The notes under the pieces are model-generated. The model was given only the letters and a program-made list of their open reading frames with translations, did not search any database and was not told the DNA's origin. From positions 124,001-188,000 of the forward strand of contig CAJOFA010000003.1 of the NCBI GenBank assembly GCA_905233985.1: DNA of 64,000 bases, in the 5' to 3' direction. Numbering within the stretch: the stretch's first letter is position 1; each line of letters begins with the position of its first letter. Positions 17,018 to 24,674 of the stretch are shown piece by piece. A program made the translations under genes and the position numbers. Source of the DNA: an uncultured Prevotella sp. (GTDB lineage Bacteria; Bacteroidota; Bacteroidia; Bacteroidales; Bacteroidaceae).

Positions 17018-17048
17018 CAAAATTACGCATTTTCCTACGAACCACAAA
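17018..17048 (-). promoter_or_regulatory. bamD promoter
   Basis: On the minus strand TTTG (17045-17048), a 19-nt spacer and TAATTTTG (17018-17025) match the Bacteroidetes consensus exactly, 19 bp upstream of the bamD ATG. Confidence 0.75.
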
Positions 17049-17120
17049 GCAAATAAAACGATTTTTTGCAAATCTTCAGTTTTTTATAACGTTTATTATC
17101 CAAAAGAGCATTTTTTTCCT

Positions 17121-17128
17121 TACCTTTG
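17121..17128 (+). promoter_or_regulatory. -7 promoter element of uvrB
   Basis: TACCTTTG lies 27 bp before the GTG at 17156. The in-frame TTG at 17126 overlaps this element, so it is not the start codon. Confidence 0.65.
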
Positions 17129-17155
17129 CAGACGAATTATGAATGTTTCATTAGT

Positions 17156-19186
17156 GTGAAGAATTTTATACTGACATCGAAATACCAACCCACAGGCGAT
17201 CAGCCAGAAGCCATCCAGCAACTGACCGAGGGACTGGAGCGCGGCGACCGTGCACAGGTACTATTGGGTGTGACCGGCTCGGGAAAGACATTCACCGTGG
17301 CGAATGTCATTGCCAACGTCAACAAGCCGACACTCATCCTTTCACACAACAAGACACTGGCCGCACAGCTCTATGAGGAGATGCGCGGTTTCTTTCCACA
17401 GAACGCCGTAGAGTACTATGTCAGTTATTACGACTACTACCAGCCGGAGGCTTATCTGCCGTCAACGGACACCTACATCGAAAAAGACCTTGACATCAAT
17501 GAGGAGATAGACCGTCTGCGTCTCTCTGCGGTGTCAGCATTACTGTCGGGACGCAGGGATGTCGTTGTCGTGTCATCCGTGTCGTGCATCTACGGCATGG
17601 GGTCCCCCATTGCCCTGCACGAGAATGTGATAGAACTGCGTTGCGGACAGGTTCTTGACCGTAATGCCCTGCTCCGGAAACTTGTGACTGCACTCTATGT
17701 ACGCAACGACATCGAGCTAAAACGCGGATGCTTCCGAGTCAAGGGCGATACTGTCGATATTGCTGTGGCCTACAACGAAGTCATCCTGCGCATCACGTTT
17801 TGGGACGATGAGATTGACAGCATCGAAGAGTTAGACAGCGTCACGATGACCCGCATGGCTCAGTTCGACGAATACAAGCTCTATCCCGCCAACCTCTTCA
17901 TGACTTCACAGGAGCAGACGAACATCGCCATCCGCCAGATACAGGACGACCTCCTCAAGCAGATAGATTACTTTAACGAATTAGGCGATGGCATTAAGGC
18001 ACAGCGCATTAAGGAACGTGTAGAATACGACATGGAGATGATTAAAGAGTTGGGACATTGCTCAGGCATCGAGAACTACTCACGCTACTTTGACGGACGT
18101 CAGGCTGGTGAGCGTCCCTATTGTCTGCTCGACTTCTTCCCTGACGATTTCCTGCTCGTTGTTGACGAGAGTCATGTATCTGTTCCACAGATTGGTGGTA
18201 TGTACGGCGGCGACCGTGCCCGCAAGAAAAACCTTGTGGAGTACGGCTTCCGGCTTCCCGCGGCCTTCGACAATCGTCCGCTGACATTTGAAGAGTTCAA
18301 CAACATGATTCATCAGGTTATCTACGTCTCTGCCACACCTGCCGACTACGAGTTGAACGAGGCTGAGGGTGTGATAGTGGAACAGCTCATCCGTCCCACA
18401 GGACTGCTCGATCCCGAGATAGAGGTTCGCCCCAGTGAGAACCAGATAGACGACTTGATGGAAGAGATAGAACAGCGCACAGAACGTGGCGAGCGAGTAT
18501 TGGTAACGACACTAACCAAGCGCATGGCCGAGGAGTTGTCGGAATACCTTCTGAACCACAATATCCGCACAGCCTATATCCATAGTGACGTGGCAACGCT
18601 TGATCGTGTCAAGATACTGGAAGACCTTCGCCGCGGGACCTATGACGTCCTTGTCGGTGTGAACCTGCTACGTGAGGGACTTGACCTGCCCGAGGTTTCA
18701 TTAGTGGCCATCCTCGATGCTGACAAAGAGGGATTCCTGCGCTCCCACCGCTCGCTGACGCAAACCGCCGGCCGTGCAGCACGTAATGTCAACGGCAAAG
18801 TCATCATGTATGCAGACAACATCACAGCCTCCATGCAACTCACCATTGACGAGACCCAGCGCCGGCGCACCAAACAGATTAAATACAACACCGAGCACCA
18901 CATCACGCCCACACAAATCAAGAAGGCTCTGACTGCATCGTTGTTACCCAATGGGGAACCTGACGCCCTCGCACCTCGTACCTCGAACCTCACACCTGGC
19001 ACCTCTACCCCTACAGTCTTTGCTGCTGACCCGATTGTACAACACATGACCCGACCACAGTTAGAGAAGAGCATCGAGAACACCAAGAAACTGATGAGAG
19101 AAGCCGCCAAACGTCTCGACTTCCTACAGGCAGCACAGTACCGCGACGAAATCATTCGACTGCAAAAGGAACTGGAAATGAAATAA
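17156..19186 (+). CDS. uvrB: excinuclease ABC subunit B
   Basis: UvrB is the damage-verifying helicase-like subunit of nucleotide excision repair. The 676-residue product starts at GTG (KNFILTSKYQPTGDQPEAI). It has Walker A GVTGSGKTF (38-46), the beta-hairpin motif YYDYYQPEAYLPSTDTYIEK, the DEAD-like VVDESHVSVPQI, helicase motifs V/VI (GVNLLREGLDLPEV, QTAGRAARN) and the C-terminal UVR domain (about 640-676). Before the UVR domain a linker at about 606-617 is encoded by a heptanucleotide tandem repeat, rich in Pro, Thr and Ser. The catalytic core is intact. bamD is divergent. Confidence 0.95.
   Translation: MKNFILTSKYQPTGDQPEAIQQLTEGLERGDRAQVLLGVTGSGKTFTVANVIANVNKPTLILSHNKTLAAQLYEEMRGFFPQNAVEYYVSYYDYYQPEAYLPSTDTYIEKDLDINEEIDRLRLSAVSALLSGRRDVVVVSSVSCIYGMGSPIALHENVIELRCGQVLDRNALLRKLVTALYVRNDIELKRGCFRVKGDTVDIAVAYNEVILRITFWDDEIDSIEELDSVTMTRMAQFDEYKLYPANLFMTSQEQTNIAIRQIQDDLLKQIDYFNELGDGIKAQRIKERVEYDMEMIKELGHCSGIENYSRYFDGRQAGERPYCLLDFFPDDFLLVVDESHVSVPQIGGMYGGDRARKKNLVEYGFRLPAAFDNRPLTFEEFNNMIHQVIYVSATPADYELNEAEGVIVEQLIRPTGLLDPEIEVRPSENQIDDLMEEIEQRTERGERVLVTTLTKRMAEELSEYLLNHNIRTAYIHSDVATLDRVKILEDLRRGTYDVLVGVNLLREGLDLPEVSLVAILDADKEGFLRSHRSLTQTAGRAARNVNGKVIMYADNITASMQLTIDETQRRRTKQIKYNTEHHITPTQIKKALTASLLPNGEPDALAPRTSNLTPGTSTPTVFAADPIVQHMTRPQLEKSIENTKKLMREAAKRLDFLQAAQYRDEIIRLQKELEMK
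18971..19005. repeat. heptanucleotide array inside uvrB
   Basis: Five consecutive 7-nt units of the form NNACCTC (gcacctc, gtacctc, gaacctc, acacctg, gcacctc) lie in the linker before the UVR domain. Because 7 is not a multiple of 3, gain or loss of one unit would shift the frame. Confidence 0.75.
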
Positions 19187-19229
19187 AACGAGTACTACAA
19201 ACAAAAGATATAAACCCTGAGATATTAAT

Positions 19230-19262
19230 AATTCATAATTCCTCATTCATAATTCATAATTA
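19230..19262. repeat. AATTCAT-type heptanucleotide array
   Basis: Units aattcat, aattcct, cattcat, aattcat and a partial aatt precede the -7 box of the DUF4468 gene. They occupy the place of its -33 region. Confidence 0.65.
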
Positions 19263-19267
19263 TTTTT

Positions 19268-19275
19268 TACCTTTG
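19268..19275 (+). promoter_or_regulatory. -7 promoter element of the DUF4468 operon
   Basis: TACCTTTG is found 26 bp before the ATG at 19302. The -33 region is replaced by heptanucleotide repeats. Confidence 0.6.
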
Positions 19276-19301
19276 CACGCAAAACAAAAAAATAAAAGAC
19301 G

Positions 19302-19913
19302 ATGAAGAAACTATTAATAGCCGTGCTGCTCGGCCTGCCATTGTGGGCAGTTGCACAAAATGACTGGGAAGTGCCTGATGCAATATCACTCGAAGCGAAT
19401 GCAAATCCTAACCAGAAATATCTGGCCGGTGCTGTTACTGAAGAGAATGGTAAGGTGGTCTTTCACAAGGTTATCAGCGCTCCCGGCAAGTCAGCAGAAG
19501 AGATTTACAACATGCTGCTCGACTTCACCACACGCATGACGAAGGGTGGTAACCAATTTGAGACCAGCCGCATTCTGCTCGCTGATCCTGAGATACACAG
19601 CTTCGCCGCATTCTTTGAAGAATGGCTTGTGTTCAAGAGTTCTTTGATTGAACTTGACCGCACACGTCTGAAGTTTACCCTGACCATTTCCTGTAAGGAC
19701 GGTGAGGCAGACGTTCGAATGCAGCGCATCAGCTACTACTACGATGAAGAACGCACACCCAAGCGCTATACCGCAGAAGAATGGATTACCGACGAGGAGT
19801 GCCTGAACAAAAAGAAGGACAAATTACTTCCGGTATCAGGTAAGTTCCGTCGCAAGACTATCGACCGTAAGGACTTTATCTTTAATAAGTTCGAGGAGTT
19901 ATTAAATAAGTAA
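19302..19913 (+). CDS. DUF4468 domain secreted protein
   Basis: This 203-residue protein has a signal peptide (MKKLLIAVLLGLPLWAVAQ, cleavage after about residue 19). A domain follows that resembles DUF4468, a TBP-like fold family found mainly in Bacteroidetes, with the pattern GKVVFHKVISAPGKSAEEIY and a two-strand region FTLTISCKDGEADVRMQRI. The C-terminus is Lys-rich. The function is unknown. It is first in a compact run with a small membrane protein, a porin and an M15 peptidase (gaps of 1, 0 and 17 bp), so an envelope role is likely. Confidence 0.75.
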   Translation: MKKLLIAVLLGLPLWAVAQNDWEVPDAISLEANANPNQKYLAGAVTEENGKVVFHKVISAPGKSAEEIYNMLLDFTTRMTKGGNQFETSRILLADPEIHSFAAFFEEWLVFKSSLIELDRTRLKFTLTISCKDGEADVRMQRISYYYDEERTPKRYTAEEWITDEECLNKKKDKLLPVSGKFRRKTIDRKDFIFNKFEELLNK

Positions 19914-19914
19914 G

Positions 19915-20139
19915 ATGGAAGAAATAGAAGAGATACACAGCCATCACCGGCTACGTGAACACAAAAAGCCCGTTCCCCACCCTCGGCTGCGTAACGCGCT
20001 GAACATCATCTTCATGGTGGCGGCCATTACAGGTGTCATCTGGTATTTCGTCAGCGACCATTATACTGGAACCATCATTGTACTTACCGGTATGGCATTC
20101 AAGTTCATAGAACTGGTTATCCGCATATTCAAGCTCTAA
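19915..20139 (+). CDS. small two-helix membrane protein
   Basis: This 74-residue protein has an acidic, His-rich N-terminus (MEEIEEIHSHHRLREHKKPV) and two hydrophobic segments (about 30-46 and 51-70). It begins 1 bp after the DUF4468 stop and ends directly against the porin ATG, which strongly suggests it is real and translated with them. I do not recognise a family. Confidence 0.7.
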   Translation: MEEIEEIHSHHRLREHKKPVPHPRLRNALNIIFMVAAITGVIWYFVSDHYTGTIIVLTGMAFKFIELVIRIFKL

Positions 20140-22494
20140 ATGAAGAAAGCGCGATACATATTCTTATCTCTCGTCTGTTGCCTGATGTCTGTGGCAGCAG
20201 AGGCACAGGTATATAACCAAATTGACGAGGAAGGCAACATCACGCAGCGTGACGAACAAGGAAATGGCAACTTCAACAAACACCGGACAGACACCACCAA
20301 ACAGAAGAAAGAGATACCCCGCGGACTCTATGTGTGGGCCATTGACCGGCGTTTCGGTGATGTGCGCCCTGCACTACCCGACACCATGCCACACCTCTTC
20401 ATGAACAGCATCTTCAACACGGGTAAGGAGGGAGAATTTAACACTACGGGCAACAACTACACCGCCCGGCTCAACCGCATCGTCATCGACCGTCCTGAGT
20501 TCGACCAGTTTCTCTTCACACAGCCCTACAGCTGGGTGATGAAGCAACCCGACGAGTTTCACTTTACCAACACCCTGTCGCCATTCACCAACATCACTTA
20601 CGACAATTGCGGCAACAACCAGAACGGCGAAGATCACATCGATGCCAAGTTTGCCGTCAACGTTAACAAGCAGCTCGGTTTCGGCTTCGACCTCAACTAT
20701 GCCTATGCACGGGGCTACTACAGCGGGCAGAGCACGTCGCACTTCGGAGCCACGTTCTTTGCCTCCTACCGCGGTGACCAGTACCAGCTACATGCGCTTT
20801 TCTCCAACTACCATCAGAAGGCAACTGAGAACGGAGGTATCACCAACGACACCTACATCAAACACCCCGAGAGCATTGAGACCACTTTCTCTGAAAACGA
20901 GATACCTACCGTGCTTTCCAGTAACTGGAACCGTAACGACAACACCCACTTTCTGCTGAGCCACCGCTACAACATTGGTTTCTACCGTAAAGTGAAGATG
21001 ACTGACGAGGAAATCAAGGCCCGTCAGTTTGCCGCAGCGTCGAAGAAAGAGAATGCTCCCAACATCAAGGAGCAAGGGGCAAGAGGCAGGGAGCAAGACG
21101 GTCCAGCACCCGCCGGACGTCCAAAGGGAGCTGCCATTGCCGGTTCACTCGAGCCCGCTAACCCTCGACCGTCAACCCTCAACCCTCCATCAGACAGCAC
21201 CCGCATCACCGTCGATTCCCATGCTGTGCGTGACAGTCTGTTGGCAGTAGAAGCCCGTAACGACTCGTTGGAAGCTCTGATGAAACATGAGTTCGTGCCC
21301 GTCACCAGCTTTATCCATACGCTCGACATCAACAAGTACACCCGCATCTACCAAGCTTATAAGTCACCGGATAACTACTATGCCGACACCTATTATAATC
21401 GTAACGACGACCGTGCTTACAGCGGCGACTCCATCTACGACCAGACGAAGATGCTCTCCATCAAGAACACCTTTGCCATTGCCTTGCTTGAAGGTTTCAA
21501 CAAGTACGCCAAGGCAGGACTGAAAGTCTTTGCCTCCCATGAGTTGCGTAAGTTCCAGATGCCCGACACCATTGCCGGCGAGAACTATACCCAGATAGAA
21601 CGGTGGAACGAACACAGCGTCAGCATCGGCGGACAGATTGTCAAGACACAAGGTCACACGCTCCACTACAACCTGCTGGCCGAAACATGGCTCACTGGTA
21701 AGGATGCCGGACAGATGAAGATTGACTTCAATGCCGACCTCAACTTCCCCCTATTCGGTGACACCGTGCAGTTAGCTGCACATGCCTACTTCCATCGCCT
21801 CACACCTGTGTTCTACCAAAGGCGCTACCACTCCAAACACCTGTGGTGGGACAATGATGATTTGAGCAAGGAGACACGCACACGCTTGGAAGGGCTCTTT
21901 ACCTATCGCAAGACCAATACCCAGCTGCGTTTCGCCATTGAGGAAATACAGAACTACACCTACTTCGGTATGTCCTATAACGCCAACGACAAAGGACGCA
22001 CCAATATGACGGCAGGTGTCTATCAGGCCAGCGGCAATATCAACCTGCTTACCGCCCAGCTGCGCCAGTCACTCAGCTTTAGCATCATCAACTGGGAGAA
22101 CGTCATCACCTATCAGAATTCCAGCAATCAGGATGTGCTGCCCGTGCCCGCACTCAACATTTTCAGCAACCTCTACCTGAAGTTCAAGATAGTACGCCAG
22201 CTTACCGTCGAGTTAGGTGCCGATGTCACTTACTTCACTAAGTACTACGCCCCCGACTTCTGCCCGCAGCTCAATCAGTTTGCCATACAGCGCAACACAG
22301 ACAGCCGCGTCGAGATAGGCAACTATCCCTTCATCGATGTCTATGCCAACATGCACCTGAAGCGCACTCGCTTCTTTATCATGTATTCCCACATCAATGC
22401 AGGCAGCGGCTCCCGCAATTACTTCCTCACGCCCCACTATCCCATGAACGACAGCATTCTCCGCTTCGGCGTGTCGTGGAACTTCTATAACTAA
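20140..22494 (+). CDS. putative porin (Porin_10-like outer membrane beta-barrel)
   Basis: This 784-residue protein has a signal peptide ending near VAAEAQ. It shows the Bacteroidetes putative-porin pattern, with RGLYVWAIDRRFGDVRPALP near the N-terminus and alternating beta-strands to a C-terminal FGVSWNFYN, an aromatic last strand expected for barrel proteins. Its partner or substrate is unknown. Residues about 305-350 are a low-complexity insert (rich in A, G, P) encoded by two heptanucleotide arrays, located between barrel strands. The start codon directly follows the stop of the small membrane gene. It is probably cotranscribed from the promoter at 19268. Confidence 0.82.
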   Translation: MKKARYIFLSLVCCLMSVAAEAQVYNQIDEEGNITQRDEQGNGNFNKHRTDTTKQKKEIPRGLYVWAIDRRFGDVRPALPDTMPHLFMNSIFNTGKEGEFNTTGNNYTARLNRIVIDRPEFDQFLFTQPYSWVMKQPDEFHFTNTLSPFTNITYDNCGNNQNGEDHIDAKFAVNVNKQLGFGFDLNYAYARGYYSGQSTSHFGATFFASYRGDQYQLHALFSNYHQKATENGGITNDTYIKHPESIETTFSENEIPTVLSSNWNRNDNTHFLLSHRYNIGFYRKVKMTDEEIKARQFAAASKKENAPNIKEQGARGREQDGPAPAGRPKGAAIAGSLEPANPRPSTLNPPSDSTRITVDSHAVRDSLLAVEARNDSLEALMKHEFVPVTSFIHTLDINKYTRIYQAYKSPDNYYADTYYNRNDDRAYSGDSIYDQTKMLSIKNTFAIALLEGFNKYAKAGLKVFASHELRKFQMPDTIAGENYTQIERWNEHSVSIGGQIVKTQGHTLHYNLLAETWLTGKDAGQMKIDFNADLNFPLFGDTVQLAAHAYFHRLTPVFYQRRYHSKHLWWDNDDLSKETRTRLEGLFTYRKTNTQLRFAIEEIQNYTYFGMSYNANDKGRTNMTAGVYQASGNINLLTAQLRQSLSFSIINWENVITYQNSSNQDVLPVPALNIFSNLYLKFKIVRQLTVELGADVTYFTKYYAPDFCPQLNQFAIQRNTDSRVEIGNYPFIDVYANMHLKRTRFFIMYSHINAGSGSRNYFLTPHYPMNDSILRFGVSWNFYN
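21068..21095. repeat. heptanucleotide array 1 in the porin gene
   Basis: Four 7-nt units (aggagca, aggggca, agaggca, gggagca) lie in the coding sequence and keep the frame. Confidence 0.65.
21157..21191. repeat. heptanucleotide array 2 in the porin gene
   Basis: Units gctaacc, ctcgacc, gtcaacc, ctcaacc and ctccatc encode a Pro/Ser/Leu/Asn-rich stretch. With array 1 this delimits a low-complexity insert of about 40 residues. Confidence 0.7.
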
Positions 22495-22511
22495 GATTCT
22501 ACTCTGGTAGT

Positions 22512-23252
22512 ATGAAACGAACGAAACTCTTTTTCATAGCCATTTGTTGTGTGGTGCTTGGCATCATGGCAACGACACAACGGCAGGACGGCGACGGTCT
22601 GTCGGCACTTCGTGCATGGCGTGCCGGTAGCACGGTGACAGCGAGTGACGTTCAGAAGTTTGGCATAGAGAAATGCTTTGCTGCTGAGGAAATTCCCGAC
22701 AAGGTGTGGCAACGCATGCAGGGCAAGAGCTACACGCCCAATCCGCACATCAGCCGCAGCAATCTGCGCCATGTCCGTGTGCTCCACTGGGACACAGACC
22801 AACAGATTCACATCGGCGAAATGGTATGCAACAAACGCATTGCAAAGGACTTGGTGGACATCTTCCGTCAGCTATATAACGCCCACTACCCTATTCAACG
22901 CATGGTATTGCCCGACGAGTATGATGCTGACGACGAACGCCAGATGAGGGACAACAACACATCATGCTTCTGCTACCGCAAAGTTGCCGGCAGCAAATCG
23001 CTATCAAAACATGCTCTGGGATTGGCGGTGGACCTGAACTCGCTCTACAACCCCTGTGTGAAGCACTATAAGAACGGAAGAGTTTTCATCCAACCCTCAA
23101 CAGCTGCAAAGTATTGCGACCGTAAGGCAGACTTTCCTTACAAAATAGACCATAACGACTTAGCTTTTAAATTGTTCAAGCAGCACGGATTTACCTGGGG
23201 CGGAGACTGGAAATCAACCAAGGACTACCAGCACTTTGAATACAAGAAGTAA
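22512..23252 (+). CDS. M15 family metallopeptidase (D-Ala-D-Ala carboxypeptidase-like)
   Basis: This 246-residue protein is probably exported: it has an N-terminal hydrophobic segment, LFFIAICCVVLGIMA. It carries the M15/VanY zinc-site pattern: SKHALGLAVDLNSLYN (SxHxxGxAxD type) and a C-terminal DYQHFEY His. Members cut peptidoglycan stem peptides or cross-bridges. The Zn ligands expected for the M15_4 type are visible, so it is likely active. It lies 17 bp after the porin gene and is probably the last gene of that run. Confidence 0.87.
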   Translation: MKRTKLFFIAICCVVLGIMATTQRQDGDGLSALRAWRAGSTVTASDVQKFGIEKCFAAEEIPDKVWQRMQGKSYTPNPHISRSNLRHVRVLHWDTDQQIHIGEMVCNKRIAKDLVDIFRQLYNAHYPIQRMVLPDEYDADDERQMRDNNTSCFCYRKVAGSKSLSKHALGLAVDLNSLYNPCVKHYKNGRVFIQPSTAAKYCDRKADFPYKIDHNDLAFKLFKQHGFTWGGDWKSTKDYQHFEYKK

Positions 23253-23453
23253 TCATAGTTTACTCTATTCGCTACTTCCCAAAATCCTTTATAAAGTGTT
23301 TATAAAGGTTAAATAACTCTCAATAAAGTGTAAAAATAACACCTCAGAAGAAAATTGTCAGTTTATTTTATGGTCAATTCGGAAATTAGTTGTAATTTTA
23401 CACCCAAATAATAAAAGACCGTAAAAATAATAACATCTAAAACAATTTTCATT
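23253..23453 (+). promoter_or_regulatory. upstream region of the arabinose operon
   Basis: This 201-bp AT-rich gap precedes the arabinose locus. It contains a TTTATAAAG direct repeat (near 23291-23309), a TAATTTTA word near 23393 that resembles a weak -7 box, and a 13-bp word GTCAGTTTATTTT at 23357-23369. That word recurs exactly at 59318-59330 in front of the arabinofuranosidase gene. An AraR operator is plausible but not identified with certainty. Confidence 0.4.
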
Positions 23454-24644
23454 ATGAAAAGACTTAAAGGATTTATGATGGGCTTCGGTGTTGCAGCTGC
23501 AATGCTGACGGCCTGCACGACTGGTAACAACCAGACAAAGACTTTATCGGGTCTTACTCCTGCCGATTTCGATTCTACCATCAACGGCAAGAAGACCGAG
23601 TTATTCACCCTGAAGAGCTCTCAAGGCATGGAAGTGTGCATCACGAACTATGGTGGCCGCGTGGTCAGCATCGTGGTTCCCGACAAGAACGGACAGCCCA
23701 CCGACGTGGTGCTGGGCTTTGACAACATCAAACAGTATGCCGACACGCTCAACTCCCCCTCTGACTACGGTTCGACTGTGGGACGCTATGCCAACCGCAT
23801 CAACGACGGTAAAATAACCATCGGCGACCAGGTCTATCAGCTTCGCCAGAACGACACGGGCAACGGTGCCAAGCATTGTCTGCACGGTGGTGGCAACACG
23901 GGTTGGATGAATCAGGTCTATGATGCCGACCAGCTCAATGACTCGACGCTGGTGCTGACACTGGTGAGCCCCGACGGCGACAACGGCTTCCCCGGTGAGG
24001 TGAAAGCCAAGGCTACCTTCACCGTTATCGGCATGACGCTCGACATCGTGATGGAGGCTGAGACCGACAAGGAGACCGTCATCAACATGACCAACCACTC
24101 GTACTTCAACCTGAACGGCGACCCGACGAAGGACGGCGAGAACATGGTGCTCTATGTCAATGCCGACAACTACACCCCATCAGACTCGACCTACATGACC
24201 ACAGGTGAAATCAAACCAGTGGAAGGTACCCCAATGGACTTCCGTGCTGCCACTCCGCTGAGTCTGAACATCAACAACGAGGAGTTTGACCAGATTAAGA
24301 ACGCTACGGGCTTTGACCACAACTGGTGTCTGAACACCTATAAGGATGGCAAGGGCGACGACAAGACGGTCTGCGCTTCGTTGTGGTCTCCCGAGTCGGG
24401 CATCTTCCTCGAGATGTTCACCAACGAGCCGGGTGTACAGGTTTACAGCGGTAACTTCCAGGGTGTAGGCAAGGAAGCCAGCATCGTCCGCAAGTTGGGC
24501 AAGAAGTATCCGAAGCACGTCAGCGTCTGCTTGGAGAGCCAGAAATATCCCGACAGCCCCAACAAGAAAGACTGGCCCAGCCCCATTCTGAAGCCGGGTG
24601 AGAAATACATGAGCCACGTGGCTTACAAGTTCTCCATCAAATAA
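23454..24644 (+). CDS. galM: aldose 1-epimerase (mutarotase), lipoprotein
   Basis: This enzyme interconverts alpha and beta anomers of free aldoses. The context points to L-arabinose. The 396-residue product has a lipoprotein signal with lipobox MLTAC (Cys21), so it should be anchored in the envelope, probably the periplasm. Family motifs include NRINDGKITIGDQVYQL, KHCLHGGGNTGW, NMTNHSYFNLNG (catalytic His region) and TNEPGVQVYSGNF (catalytic Glu region at the C-terminal side). It is the first gene of the arabinose locus and is followed by the sugar transporter after 30 bp. Confidence 0.93.
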   Translation: MKRLKGFMMGFGVAAAMLTACTTGNNQTKTLSGLTPADFDSTINGKKTELFTLKSSQGMEVCITNYGGRVVSIVVPDKNGQPTDVVLGFDNIKQYADTLNSPSDYGSTVGRYANRINDGKITIGDQVYQLRQNDTGNGAKHCLHGGGNTGWMNQVYDADQLNDSTLVLTLVSPDGDNGFPGEVKAKATFTVIGMTLDIVMEAETDKETVINMTNHSYFNLNGDPTKDGENMVLYVNADNYTPSDSTYMTTGEIKPVEGTPMDFRAATPLSLNINNEEFDQIKNATGFDHNWCLNTYKDGKGDDKTVCASLWSPESGIFLEMFTNEPGVQVYSGNFQGVGKEASIVRKLGKKYPKHVSVCLESQKYPDSPNKKDWPSPILKPGEKYMSHVAYKFSIK

Positions 24645-24674
24645 TTCATCATTCATAATTGACAAATCATCATT
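24643..24674. repeat. AATTCAT-type heptanucleotide array before the sugar transporter
   Basis: In steps of 7 nt: aattcat, cattcat, aattgac, aaatcat, then catt directly joined to the ATG at 24675. It occupies the whole spacer between galM and the transporter and overlaps the galM stop. Confidence 0.6.

Noticed and set aside
17140..17160. Six-codon upstream reading frame overlapping the uvrB GTG
   Set aside because: It is short and out of frame with no sign of conservation. An AT-rich leader yields such frames by chance.
23291..23340. Direct TTTATAAAG repeats as a defined AraR operator
   Set aside because: I cannot recall the binding consensus with certainty, and the repeats do not form a clear palindrome, so no operator is called there.
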